Assembly (NCBI RefSeq): GCF_023195695.1
Contig: NZ_JALPQG010000002.1
Location: 62,001-126,000 of the forward strand
Length of the DNA stretch: 64,000 nt
Origin: Aliiroseovarius sp. S1339
Lineage (GTDB): Bacteria; Pseudomonadota; Alphaproteobacteria; Rhodobacterales; Rhodobacteraceae
Reading direction: 5' to 3'
Part shown: piece after piece, positions 36,808-45,410 of the stretch
Layout of the letters: every line of letters begins with the position of its first letter
Position numbering within the stretch: the first letter of the stretch is position 1
Program-made: the position numbers and the translations under genes
The notes under the pieces: model-generated
Databases searched by the model: none
Told to the model about the DNA's origin: nothing
What the model saw: the letters and a program-made list of their open reading frames with translations, nothing else

Positions 36808-36924
36808 GTCGAACCTGTTGGCGGCCCAATCCACTTGGTGGACGGCGGCTGGCAGCACAGGTAGACTTCATGGCGCTACAGGATGGCACGCAGCTTGCAC
36901 GGTGCCACTTACAGGGGACACAAA

Positions 36925-37608
36925 GTGCCACACGAAACGTATAAAATCATTGCGCGCAATTCACTTTTCATGCGTGCCCTGCCCGATGCGCATGTCGAGG
37001 CGCTTCTGTCGCAAGCGACATGGCGTCATTTTGAACGTGGCGAGACCCTGTTTATGCAAGAAGACCCTGCCGAAGCGATTCACATCGTTCTAGACGGGTG
37101 GGTCAAACTCTACCGCATGACCCGTGGTGGCAAAGAAGCCGTGGTCAGCGTCTTTACGCGGGGCGAAAGCTTTGGCGAAGCGGTCGCGTTGAGAAATCTG
37201 CCCTATCCGGTGTCTGGCGAAGCCGCCACAAGTTGCGAAATCATGCACATACCGACCAGTGTTCTGGTCCAGCTTGTAAAGCGTGATCCCGAGGTTGCGT
37301 TGTCGATCCTGTCATCGACGTTTACCCACCTGCACGGGCTGGTTACCCAGCTTGAGCAGTTGAAGGCCAAGACCGCCCCTCAGCGGGTCGCAGAGTTTCT
37401 GCTGGGCCTGTGTAATGGGGCGCCAAGCGATTGCTCGATAAAATTGCCCTACGACAAGGTGCTGATCGCTGGACGTCTGGGCATGAAGCCAGAAAGCCTG
37501 TCACGTGCGTTTTCCCGCTTGGGGGCATTCGGGGTGCAGATCGACAAGAGCAGTGCGATCATCAGCGATGTGCAGAAGTTGCGCGACTACGCCCGCAACG
37601 ACGGCTAA
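36925..37608 (+). CDS. Crp/Fnr-family transcriptional regulator
   Basis: This 227-aa regulator has an N-terminal cyclic-nucleotide-type sensor domain (RGETLFMQEDPAEAIHIVLD near residue 37) and a C-terminal winged helix (LIAGRLGMKPESLSRAFSRL). It lacks the Cys cluster of oxygen-sensing FNR and fits the Dnr/NnrR-like side of the family. The GTG at 36925 has AGGGGA 6 bases upstream, better than the ATG at 36883. Its target and ligand are unknown. The torECAD operon and the neighbouring antiporter are possible targets, by position only. Confidence 0.83.
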   Translation: MPHETYKIIARNSLFMRALPDAHVEALLSQATWRHFERGETLFMQEDPAEAIHIVLDGWVKLYRMTRGGKEAVVSVFTRGESFGEAVALRNLPYPVSGEAATSCEIMHIPTSVLVQLVKRDPEVALSILSSTFTHLHGLVTQLEQLKAKTAPQRVAEFLLGLCNGAPSDCSIKLPYDKVLIAGRLGMKPESLSRAFSRLGAFGVQIDKSSAIISDVQKLRDYARNDG

Positions 37609-37733
37609 GGCGAACCGAAATGCATCGCGGTCGAAGACCTGTTCGCCAGTTTCGACAAGTCTGGCATGTGGTTTGAAAATGTTACATCGCCTATTTCATG
37701 CCAGCCAGTGTGGACCGTGATCCGCCACCTTGA

Positions 37734-38720
37734 TCAGAGCTGCACTGGTGCGCCAGTTTCCAGAGATTGCGCGGCTGCATCGGCCAGCAGTTGCGCGCGC
37801 AATCCGTCGTCAATGCTTGGTGTCGGCGCTGTGCCGTTCTGCACGGCCTCGACGAAATGCGCCATTTCTGCTTGGTAGGCTGCCTCGTAACGTTCCAAAA
37901 AGAAATGCTGCGCAGGTGCGGTCCGAAACCCAGTGCCCGTTGCAGCTTCGACCGTGTTTTCCAAGACGTTGGCCGCGCGCAGCATTCCCTTTGATCCATG
38001 CACCTCAATGCGCTGGTCGTAGCCATAAGTGGCCCGGCGGGAATTCGAGATTTGGCAGATCTTCCCGTTTGCGGTCGTCAGCACAACGGCAGCAGTGTCA
38101 ACATCGCCAGCTTTTCCGATTTCGGGATCGACCAGCGCGGCGCCAACGGCAAAGACCTGAACCGGTTCTTCATTTAGAAGAAATCGCGCCATATCAAAAT
38201 CATGGATCATCATGTCGCGGAATATCCCACCGGAGTTTTTGATGTAACTGATCGGCGGCGGGCTTGGATCGCGCGAGAGGATGGTGGCGATCTCGACCTC
38301 GCCGATCTCGCCCGCGCGCAGCCGCGCCTGCAGGTTTACAAAGTTTGGATCAAAGCGGCGATTGAACGCGGTCAGAAACGGCACGCCCGCGGCCTTAACA
38401 GCGTGCTGGCAGGCGACGATACGTTCGGCTGACATATCCACCGGCTTTTCGCAGAAAATAGCCTTGCCGCTCGCTGCTGCCGCATGGATCAGGTCGTAAT
38501 GCGTGTCGGTCGGCGTGCCGATTACCACCGCATCAATATCGGCGCTGGCGATCACTTGGGCGGTGTCACGTATCTCGGCCCCGGTTTTGGCGGCCAGCGC
38601 ATTCGCGGCTTCGGGAAAGGCATCGGCCACAGCAACCACGCGGACGCCATCCAGTCGACCGATTGAACGGGCATGGACCTGACCGATCCGGCCGCATCCC
38701 AGAAGTCCGATGTTCAGCAT
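37734..38720 (-). CDS. iolG: myo-Inositol 2-dehydrogenase
   Basis: IolG oxidises myo-inositol to scyllo-inosose with NAD, the first step of the pathway. The 328-aa Gfo/Idh/MocA protein has the Rossmann motif IGLLGCGRIGQVHARSI at the N-terminus, the catalytic Lys in AIFCEKPVDMS near residue 97 and the GGIFRDMMIHDFDMARFL segment near residue 170. The ATG at 38720 is preceded by GGGAGGATAAC. It is the last gene of the leftward iolD-C-B-aldolase-G operon, one base after the aldolase stop. Confidence 0.9.
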   Translation of the reverse strand: MLNIGLLGCGRIGQVHARSIGRLDGVRVVAVADAFPEAANALAAKTGAEIRDTAQVIASADIDAVVIGTPTDTHYDLIHAAAASGKAIFCEKPVDMSAERIVACQHAVKAAGVPFLTAFNRRFDPNFVNLQARLRAGEIGEVEIATILSRDPSPPPISYIKNSGGIFRDMMIHDFDMARFLLNEEPVQVFAVGAALVDPEIGKAGDVDTAAVVLTTANGKICQISNSRRATYGYDQRIEVHGSKGMLRAANVLENTVEAATGTGFRTAPAQHFFLERYEAAYQAEMAHFVEAVQNGTAPTPSIDDGLRAQLLADAAAQSLETGAPVQL

Positions 38721-38721
38721 G

Positions 38722-39552
38722 TTATCCTCCCTTGAACGCGCGCAATACGTGACGCGTTTTCGCAACCAGTGGGTCGTGGGTTTCCTTCAGGATTTGCACG
38801 CGATCAAAGCGGGCCGGATCCTTGTTCACCGCTTCGCGCAGTGCCTCGCCAAAGGCCATGCGCAGTTCTGTCCCAATGTTGAACTTGCAGATTTTCGACC
38901 TTTGCGCCAAGGCGGTGCGCTGCGCCACCGGCACACCAGAGCCGCCGTGAATCACCAAGGGCAAATCCGTCACCGCTTCGATCGCGCGAATGCGAGTTTG
39001 GTCCAGACCGCCTTGTTTTTCTTGTTGCAGATGGACGTTGCCGACCGAAATGGCCATTGCGTCAATGCCGGTCTCGCGCGCGAATTTCGCGGCCTCGTCG
39101 GGGTCCGTCCCGGCTGAACCTTCGCCACCCGAATATCCGACAAATCCGATCTCGCCTTCGCAAGACACACCTGCCGCATGAGCAATGTCGGCGATCGCGG
39201 CGGTGTCTTCGATATTCTGCGCCAATGGCGTGCGCGAGCCGTCAAACATGACCGAGGTAAACCCACTGTCGATGGCGATCCGGCAGTCCTCGGCCGTATA
39301 GCCGTGATCCAGATGCGCCACGACCGGAACGCTCGCCTGTTCGGCCAGATATCGAAACATCTTGCCAAGGATCGGCAGTGGCGTGTGTTCGCGGCAGGAC
39401 GGACCAGCCTGCAGGATCACCGGCACATTTTCGGCCTCGGCTGCCGCCACATAGGCCCGCATATCCTCCCAACCCAGTGTCACCAACCCAGCCACCGCAT
39501 AGCCACCCCTCAAGGCGGGCTGGAGCACGTCTGAAAGGGTTGCCAGTGTCAT
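38722..39552 (-). CDS. iolJ: Class II aldolase, probable IolJ-type (6-phospho-5-dehydro-2-deoxygluconate aldolase)
   Basis: It would split 2-deoxy-5-keto-gluconate-6-phosphate to dihydroxyacetone phosphate and malonate semialdehyde. The 276-aa barrel has the class II zinc motifs VVAHLDHGYTAEDC and LVIHGGSGVP, with SVMFDGSRTPLAQNI between. It overlaps iolB by 4 bases. In many proteobacteria this step is done by an aldolase domain fused to IolC; here IolC is short and this separate Bacillus-style enzyme fills the gap. Substrate assignment is from context. Confidence 0.82.
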   Translation of the reverse strand: MTLATLSDVLQPALRGGYAVAGLVTLGWEDMRAYVAAAEAENVPVILQAGPSCREHTPLPILGKMFRYLAEQASVPVVAHLDHGYTAEDCRIAIDSGFTSVMFDGSRTPLAQNIEDTAAIADIAHAAGVSCEGEIGFVGYSGGEGSAGTDPDEAAKFARETGIDAMAISVGNVHLQQEKQGGLDQTRIRAIEAVTDLPLVIHGGSGVPVAQRTALAQRSKICKFNIGTELRMAFGEALREAVNKDPARFDRVQILKETHDPLVAKTRHVLRAFKGG

Positions 39553-40391
39553 TTAAACTTCGCGATCATGTCCTTGATGCCGGGAATTGTTTCCAGTTGT
39601 GCTGCATGGGTCGGCTGGAAATATTGCACCAGAGAGCGTTGGCTGAGCCCTCCCAAAATGGTGAAATAATACATCTCATAACCCGGCAGCACCGCACAGG
39701 GATGATAACCCTTGTCGATCATGATCGTCGATCCATCGACGATGTGATAGGCGTCGCCCGGTTCGTTGTCCTCACGCTGCAGCATCTGCATGCCCGAGCC
39801 GTAGTTGGGGCGGAAACGGAAATTATAGGTCTCGTCATGGCGAGTTTCGTCGGGCAAGCGGTCGGTGTCGTGTTTGTGCGACGGGAAGCCAGACCAACCG
39901 CCCTGCCCGACTGTATAAAGTTCGCTGACCAGCAATCGGCCAACCTTGTCATGCTGCTTCTGGCCCAGAATATGTTTGATCTTGCGATGCGTCTTGGTGT
40001 CATCCGAGCCATATTGAACTTTGTCGATGCCATCGACGCGCACGTCGAACGGCTCCAACACCTTTTCGTATTTGGCGCCAGCGATGAAGGTTTCGGTCTG
40101 ATCCGAGGTGCAGACGATGGTGACCTTTGCGCCGACGGGCGCGTAAACGCCTTCGGGCTCGCCATCCCAGACATCGACCGTGCGTTTGCCGAGGGATGGA
40201 AAGGCAACGCCTTCAACCTCGACATCCACAGTGCCAGTCGCAGGCACGATACAGGTTTCATAGCCCGGAACCTGATAGGTGAACGCATCGCCTTTCTTCA
40301 GCTTCACGATATTGAAATAGTTAAGTGGAACCAGTTCGTTATCGGCGTCGACTATGGGTTTGTTCTGGTTGTCATAGGGGGCGATATGCAT
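39549..40391 (-). CDS. iolB: 5-Deoxy-glucuronate isomerase
   Basis: IolB isomerises 5-deoxy-glucuronate to 2-deoxy-5-keto-gluconate. The 280-aa bicupin shows the family segments GGWSGFPSHKHDTDRLPDET and GYHPCAVLPGYEMYYFTILG. The ATG at 40391 is preceded by AAAGGACC; a longer frame to 40532 overlaps iolC and has no family match. It sits 13 bases after iolC and overlaps the aldolase start by 4. Confidence 0.92.
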   Translation of the reverse strand: MHIAPYDNQNKPIVDADNELVPLNYFNIVKLKKGDAFTYQVPGYETCIVPATGTVDVEVEGVAFPSLGKRTVDVWDGEPEGVYAPVGAKVTIVCTSDQTETFIAGAKYEKVLEPFDVRVDGIDKVQYGSDDTKTHRKIKHILGQKQHDKVGRLLVSELYTVGQGGWSGFPSHKHDTDRLPDETRHDETYNFRFRPNYGSGMQMLQREDNEPGDAYHIVDGSTIMIDKGYHPCAVLPGYEMYYFTILGGLSQRSLVQYFQPTHAAQLETIPGIKDMIAKFK

Positions 40392-40404
40392 GTCGCTGGT
40401 CCTT

Positions 40405-41385
40405 TCAATCGTGTGTGGGGCCGGGATGCGAGGACAGGAAAGCCTCAAGCTCGGCAGTTGTGGGCATGGCAGGCGCGCAGCCGACGCGGCTGACGACGAT
40501 TGAGGCACAGGCAGAGCCGCGCAGCACCGCATCCTTCAATGCATGACCGGCCGCGAGGGACGCAATGAAGCCGCCCATGAAACTGTCACCGGCGCCGGTG
40601 GGTTTCAAAGCTGTGACCGGGAAGATGCCGGTTCGAAATTCTTTGTCCTGCGTGATGGTGATCGCGCCCTTTTCGCCCATCTTGTAGACGACGATCTGCG
40701 CGTTGGCCTGCGCCAGTTCACGTGCCTTATCGAGGCCTTGGGTATAATTGCCTGCCATGAAGCCGAATTCGACATCGTTGCCGATGATAATATCGCAAAG
40801 CGCTCCGGCGCGCGAGTATGTGTCGGCGGCGTCCTGTGGCGAAGGCCAGCTGTAGGGGCGGTAATCCAGGTCGAAAATCAGCGGCAGGTCGGCGGCGCGG
40901 GCCAGATCAAAAGCCCGGAACGCAGCGCTGCGGGAAGGTTCGGCGGCGAAAACGGTGCCGGTTGTAATCAGCGCGCTGTAGCTTGCATAATCCACAGCCT
41001 CGACGTCCTCAATGGTCATCTGGAAATCGGCGGCGCCATTGCGATAAATCACCGACTGGTGATCCTCGATGCGGCTTTCGACCACGGCCAGCGAATTGCG
41101 CGCCTCGCCACCGACGCTTTTCACATGCTTGCGGTCGATACCATATTTGTCCAACTCGTTCAGGCAGAACCGCCCGATGGCATCATCGGCAACACTGGTG
41201 ACCAATGCTGTCTTGCCGCCGTGCCTGTTGATCGCAACGCCTATATTGGCGCTGGATCCACCAAGGCAGGTGAAAAACTGCGTCGCGTCTTCGGTTCGCG
41301 TGCCCGGCGGGTCTGGGTATAAATCCATCCCGGCGCGCCCGATGATGACAAAGTCGTTGCCCCTGATACGGTCCAGATTGGCCAT
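40405..41385 (-). CDS. iolC: 5-Dehydro-2-deoxygluconokinase
   Basis: IolC phosphorylates 2-deoxy-5-keto-gluconate. The 326-aa PfkB-type kinase has GGSSANIGVAINRHGG near residue 40 and the catalytic KPTGAGDSFMGGFIA near residue 272. The ATG at 41385 shares one base with the iolD stop. It lacks the C-terminal aldolase domain of the long IolC proteins, which explains the separate aldolase gene. Confidence 0.92.
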   Translation of the reverse strand: MANLDRIRGNDFVIIGRAGMDLYPDPPGTRTEDATQFFTCLGGSSANIGVAINRHGGKTALVTSVADDAIGRFCLNELDKYGIDRKHVKSVGGEARNSLAVVESRIEDHQSVIYRNGAADFQMTIEDVEAVDYASYSALITTGTVFAAEPSRSAAFRAFDLARAADLPLIFDLDYRPYSWPSPQDAADTYSRAGALCDIIIGNDVEFGFMAGNYTQGLDKARELAQANAQIVVYKMGEKGAITITQDKEFRTGIFPVTALKPTGAGDSFMGGFIASLAAGHALKDAVLRGSACASIVVSRVGCAPAMPTTAELEAFLSSHPGPTHD

Positions 41386-43256
41386 CAGACACCTTTGCGC
41401 TGCTTGGCGCGGCTGGATTCCCATTCCTCATGCGCGGCGCGCACTTTGTCGCTTTCGCTGATATGCGGGGTTCCGACCTCCCACCAAGCGTGGCCGCCTT
41501 CGGTCCAACTGTCATGCGCTGCGACCTGCATGACGATCACATAGGTCTTGTCGCTGGCCTTGGCGCGCTTGAACGCGTCACCCAGTTCGGCCGGGCCGGC
41601 AACCGTTTCGGCGCTGGCACCCATCGAGGCCGCATGCGCTTCAAAATCCACCGTAAAAGGTTCGGGCACCGTCGGGCAGTCGGCAAGCAGGTTGTTGAAA
41701 CTTTCGTTGCCGGTGTTGTTCTGCAGCTTGTTGATGACCGCAAAGCCACCATTGTCCAACAGCAGGATGATCAACTTTTTCTGGCTTAGAACCGATGAAT
41801 AGATGTCAGAGTTCAGCATCAGATAGGCGCCATCGCCGACCATGACGATGGTGTCCATATCTGGTTCGCGCTGCGCCTGCGCGATGCGCGCGCCCCAGCC
41901 GCCAGCGATCTCGTACCCCATACAGGAGTAACCAAATTCGACGTCAACCGTGCCGATGTCCAACGTGCGCCAGTTTGCAGTGACCTCGGCGGGCAGACCA
42001 CCTGAGGCGGTGACGATCCGGTCGCGGGGTGTGCACAATTCATTCACCACGCCGATTGCCTGTGCATAAGAATTTGGCCGGTTGCCGTGGGCCACATTGC
42101 GCGCCACCTCGGCGTCCCATTCCGCCCGCAGCGCTTGCGCCTTTGCGGTCCAGTCAGTGGGCGCGGCATAGCCCTTGGCGCGCGCGCCTAGCGCGGTCAG
42201 CGCAAGTTTCGCGTCGCCCACGACGGGCAGCGACAGGTGCTTGGCCGCGTCATGGCGCGCGGCGTTCACCGAAATGAACCGTGCGTCTTTGGCAAACGCG
42301 GTCCACGACCCGGTGGTGAAGTCTTGCAGTCGCGTGCCGACCGCAACGATCACATCCGCCTGTTCGGCAATTTCATTTGCGCTGTTTGAACCGGTGACAC
42401 CCACGGGGCCGATATTCAGCGGATGGGTTGCCAGCATGTTGGCGCGCCCGGCGATGGTTTCAACCACTGGGATGTTGTGCGCTTCGGCAAATGCCGTCAG
42501 TTCGTCCACCGCGCGTGAATACTGCACACCGCCGCCTGCGATAATCATCGGGCGCTTGGCTTGAGCCAGCAACCCGGCAGCCTCAGCAACTTCGTCTACA
42601 TCAGGTGCCATGCGGCGGATCCGGTGCACTTTCTTTTCAAAGAACTTGGTTGGGTAATCATAAGTCCAGCCCTGCACGTCCTGCGGCAGACCAAGGAAGG
42701 CCGGACCGCAATCGGCGGGGTCCAGCAGTGTCGCCAAGGCGGCTGGCAATGATTGGATTATCTGCGCTGGATGGGTGATCCGGTCCCAGTACCGCGTCAC
42801 CGGTTTGAACGCGTCGTTCACGCCAAGGGTCGGGTCGTGAAAATGCTCCATCTGCTGCAACACCGGATCGGGCAGGCGCGTGATGAAGGTATCACCACAC
42901 AGCAACAGCATCGGCAACCGGTTCGCGTGGGCCAGCGCCGCGCTTGTCAAAAGGTTCGACGTACCTGGGCCAGCCGAAGCCGTGCAGAACATAAAGCGTT
43001 GGCGCAACCATTGCTTGGCATAGCCCGCTGCGGCGAAGCCCATGCTTTGTTCGTTCTGACCGCGATACAGCGGCAGTTCTTCCTGCACGCCATGTAGTGC
43101 TTCGCCCAGACAGGTCACATTTCCATGGCCAAAAATGCCGAAACCGCCACCGCAAACGCGCATTTCTTCGCCATCAATCATGATAAACTGGTTTGACAGA
43201 TACCGAATGATGGCCTGCGCCGTGGTCAGGCGAATGCAGTCTTGTGATATGTTCAT
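41385..43256 (-). CDS. iolD: 3D-trihydroxycyclohexane-1,2-dione hydrolase
   Basis: IolD is a thiamine-diphosphate enzyme that opens the inositol ring. The 623-aa protein has the activating Glu in RGQNEQSMGFAAAGYAK near residue 65, the family segment PDPVLQQMEHFHDPTLGVND and the cofactor motif MVGDGAYLMLNSDIYSS followed by LLLDNGG. The ATG at 43256 was chosen by family start; the 126 codons upstream overlap the divergent Gfo/Idh gene and are not coding. It is the first gene of the leftward iol operon. Confidence 0.92.
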   Translation of the reverse strand: MNISQDCIRLTTAQAIIRYLSNQFIMIDGEEMRVCGGGFGIFGHGNVTCLGEALHGVQEELPLYRGQNEQSMGFAAAGYAKQWLRQRFMFCTASAGPGTSNLLTSAALAHANRLPMLLLCGDTFITRLPDPVLQQMEHFHDPTLGVNDAFKPVTRYWDRITHPAQIIQSLPAALATLLDPADCGPAFLGLPQDVQGWTYDYPTKFFEKKVHRIRRMAPDVDEVAEAAGLLAQAKRPMIIAGGGVQYSRAVDELTAFAEAHNIPVVETIAGRANMLATHPLNIGPVGVTGSNSANEIAEQADVIVAVGTRLQDFTTGSWTAFAKDARFISVNAARHDAAKHLSLPVVGDAKLALTALGARAKGYAAPTDWTAKAQALRAEWDAEVARNVAHGNRPNSYAQAIGVVNELCTPRDRIVTASGGLPAEVTANWRTLDIGTVDVEFGYSCMGYEIAGGWGARIAQAQREPDMDTIVMVGDGAYLMLNSDIYSSVLSQKKLIILLLDNGGFAVINKLQNNTGNESFNNLLADCPTVPEPFTVDFEAHAASMGASAETVAGPAELGDAFKRAKASDKTYVIVMQVAAHDSWTEGGHAWWEVGTPHISESDKVRAAHEEWESSRAKQRKGV

Positions 43257-43334
43257 TGTACCCTTGGACCTCTCGGGAAAATCCGGCTTCATACCGATTG
43301 CAGCTTGCGAGAATTCGATTCTGAGGATACAAGT

Positions 43335-43352
43335 TTTGCAACCGGTTGCAAA
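43335..43352. promoter_or_regulatory. LacI-type operator between iolD and the divergent Gfo/Idh gene
   Basis: TTTGCAACCGGTTGCAAA is a perfect 18-bp palindrome with the central CG step typical of LacI-family operators. It lies 79 bases before the iolD ATG and 25 before the rightward Gfo/Idh ATG. The same 18 bases recur at 47650-47667, beside the LacI-family gene. The nearby regulator is the obvious binder. Confidence 0.8.
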
Positions 43353-43376
43353 CCGTATTTTCTTAAGGTGACGCAA

Positions 43377-44483
43377 ATGACGAAACCAATCGGTATCGGA
43401 ATCCTTGGCGGCGGGTATATGGGCAAGGCGCATGCGGTTGCGATGTCTGCCGTCGGCGCGGTGTTCAACACAGCCCTGCGCCCGCGCCTTGAGATGGTCT
43501 GCGCCAGCACTGTGGCCTCGGCTGAGCACTATCGTTCGGCTTTTGGTTTCGCGCGCGCCACCGACGATTGGCAGGTGCTGGTGAGTGACCCCAAGGTCGA
43601 GGCGATTGTCATCGCGACACCTCAAGACACCCACCGCGCCGTGGCCGAGGCTGCCTTTGCGCTTGGTAAGCCGGTGTTTTGCGAAAAACCAATGGGCGCG
43701 TCATTGGAAGATGCGCGCGCTATGGTAAGCGCCGCCGAGGCTGCGGGCGCTCCCAATATGGTTGGCTTCAACTACATTCGCACCCCCGCCAGCCAATTTG
43801 CGCGCCAATTGATTGCTTCGGGTGAAATCGGAGACATCACCTGGTTTCGCGGGGAACACACCGAGGACTTTTTTGCCGATCCGAACGCGCCAGCCACATG
43901 GCGCACATCGGGCGACGCGAATGGCACCATGGGCGATCTGGCCCCACATATGATCAACGCGGCCTTGGCGCTGTTGGGGCCGATCAGCAGCCTGATCGCC
44001 GAGGTTGAAACGGTTCACACGGATCGCCCCGGCGGCAAAGTGGACAATGACGATCACGCCCAGATGATGTGCCGGTTTACGAATGGCGCGATGGGCCAGA
44101 TGTATTTCAGCCGCATCGCGACAGGCCGCAAGATGGGCTATGCCTATGAGGTCACCGGAACCAAGGGTGCCATTCGGTTTGATCAGGAAGATCAAAACGC
44201 ATTGTGGCTATACCGCATGGACGATCCCGAGGCGACGCGTGGGTTCCGTAAAATCCTGACTGGCCCGGCGCATCCCGACTATCTGCCATTCTGTCAGGGA
44301 CCGGGGCATGGCACCGGATATCAAGACCAGATCATCATTGAAGCCCGCGATTTTCTGTACGCGATTGAAACCGGGAAAGCCGTGTGGCCAACCTTCCGCG
44401 ACGGGCTTGACGTGAACCTCGTGATTGCCGCGGCGATGGAGGCATCCCGGACCAAATCGTGGCAGAATGTCGAAACCTTCTGA
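43377..44483 (+). CDS. Gfo/Idh/MocA-family oxidoreductase, inositol locus (first)
   Basis: This NAD(P)-dependent sugar or polyol dehydrogenase of 368 aa begins IGIGILGGGYMGKAHAVAMS and has the catalytic Lys in PVFCEKPMGASLED near residue 103. It probably acts on an inositol isomer or on an inosose (compare IolX/IolW), giving the cell access to other inositols. The ATG at 43377 follows AAGGTGACGCAA. It starts the rightward operon directly after the shared palindromic operator, 21 bases ahead of iolE. Confidence 0.85.
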   Translation: MTKPIGIGILGGGYMGKAHAVAMSAVGAVFNTALRPRLEMVCASTVASAEHYRSAFGFARATDDWQVLVSDPKVEAIVIATPQDTHRAVAEAAFALGKPVFCEKPMGASLEDARAMVSAAEAAGAPNMVGFNYIRTPASQFARQLIASGEIGDITWFRGEHTEDFFADPNAPATWRTSGDANGTMGDLAPHMINAALALLGPISSLIAEVETVHTDRPGGKVDNDDHAQMMCRFTNGAMGQMYFSRIATGRKMGYAYEVTGTKGAIRFDQEDQNALWLYRMDDPEATRGFRKILTGPAHPDYLPFCQGPGHGTGYQDQIIIEARDFLYAIETGKAVWPTFRDGLDVNLVIAAAMEASRTKSWQNVETF

Positions 44484-44504
44484 GATTGTGAAAGGCACGG
44501 AAAT

Positions 44505-45398
44505 ATGACCATCAAAATTGGCAACGCGCCATGCTCGTGGGGTGTGGAATTTGCAGGCGATCCGCGCAATCCGTCGTGGCGTTCGGTGCTAAGTGACTGC
44601 GCAGCTGCGGGATATACCGGCATCGAGTTGGGACCGGTTGGCTTCATGCCCGAAGACCCTGAGGTGCTGGCAGAGGCGTTGAACGAAAACGGTCTTGAGC
44701 TGATCGGCGGCGTTGTATTTCGCGCCTTTCACGATCCCGACGCATGGGACGATGTGATGGATGGGGCCGTCCGCACTTGCAAGGCCCTGAAGGCGCACGG
44801 GGCCGAACATCTGGTGCTGATCGATTCAATCTCGCCGCAGCGCGCACCCACCGCTGGCAGGTCTGAGGAAGCCGTGCAGATGGATCGGGCGGAATGGACT
44901 GCCTATCGCGACCGCATCGCCACCGTGGCGAAAATGGGCGCTGAGGACTACGGCCTGACCGTCGGCATCCACGCCCATGCTGGCGGCTTCATGGATTTCG
45001 AGCCGGAGTTGGAACGGCTGCTGAACGAAGTCGATGAAAGCATCCTGAAAATCTGTTTCGACACCGGGCATCATTCTTATGCGGGTTTCGATCCGGTGGC
45101 GTTCATGAAACGCCATATTGATCGGATATCTTACATGCATTTCAAGGATATCGATCCCAAAGTGAAGGCGGACGTCATTGCCAATCGCACCGGATTCTAC
45201 GACGCTTGCGGACAGGGCATTTTTTGCAATCTTGGCGATGGCGACGTAGATTTCCCGGCTGTACGCCAAGTGCTTCTGGACGCTGGTTTTGAAGGCTGGT
45301 GCACTGTCGAACAGGATTGCGACCCAACGCTTGACCCCGACCCGCTGGGCGATGCGCGGCTTAATCGTGAATACCTTGAAAGCATCGGTTTTAACTAA
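44505..45398 (+). CDS. iolE: scyllo-Inosose dehydratase
   Basis: IolE dehydrates 2-keto-myo-inositol to the dione used by IolD. The 297-aa TIM-barrel protein begins IKIGNAPCSWGVEFAGDP, the family signature. It has metal-ligand segments around VGIHAHAGGFMDF, CFDTGHHSYAGFDP and YMHFKDID, and ends with WCTVEQDCDPT. It lies between two Gfo/Idh genes with 21- and 12-base gaps, so one transcript is likely. Confidence 0.9.
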   Translation: MTIKIGNAPCSWGVEFAGDPRNPSWRSVLSDCAAAGYTGIELGPVGFMPEDPEVLAEALNENGLELIGGVVFRAFHDPDAWDDVMDGAVRTCKALKAHGAEHLVLIDSISPQRAPTAGRSEEAVQMDRAEWTAYRDRIATVAKMGAEDYGLTVGIHAHAGGFMDFEPELERLLNEVDESILKICFDTGHHSYAGFDPVAFMKRHIDRISYMHFKDIDPKVKADVIANRTGFYDACGQGIFCNLGDGDVDFPAVRQVLLDAGFEGWCTVEQDCDPTLDPDPLGDARLNREYLESIGFN

Positions 45399-45410
45399 GG
45401 GCAGACGACT

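Noticed and set aside
36808-36924. Short tail resembling the end of a short-chain dehydrogenase (GGPIHLVDGGW)
   Set aside because: Fewer than 20 residues match, too little to call a remnant.
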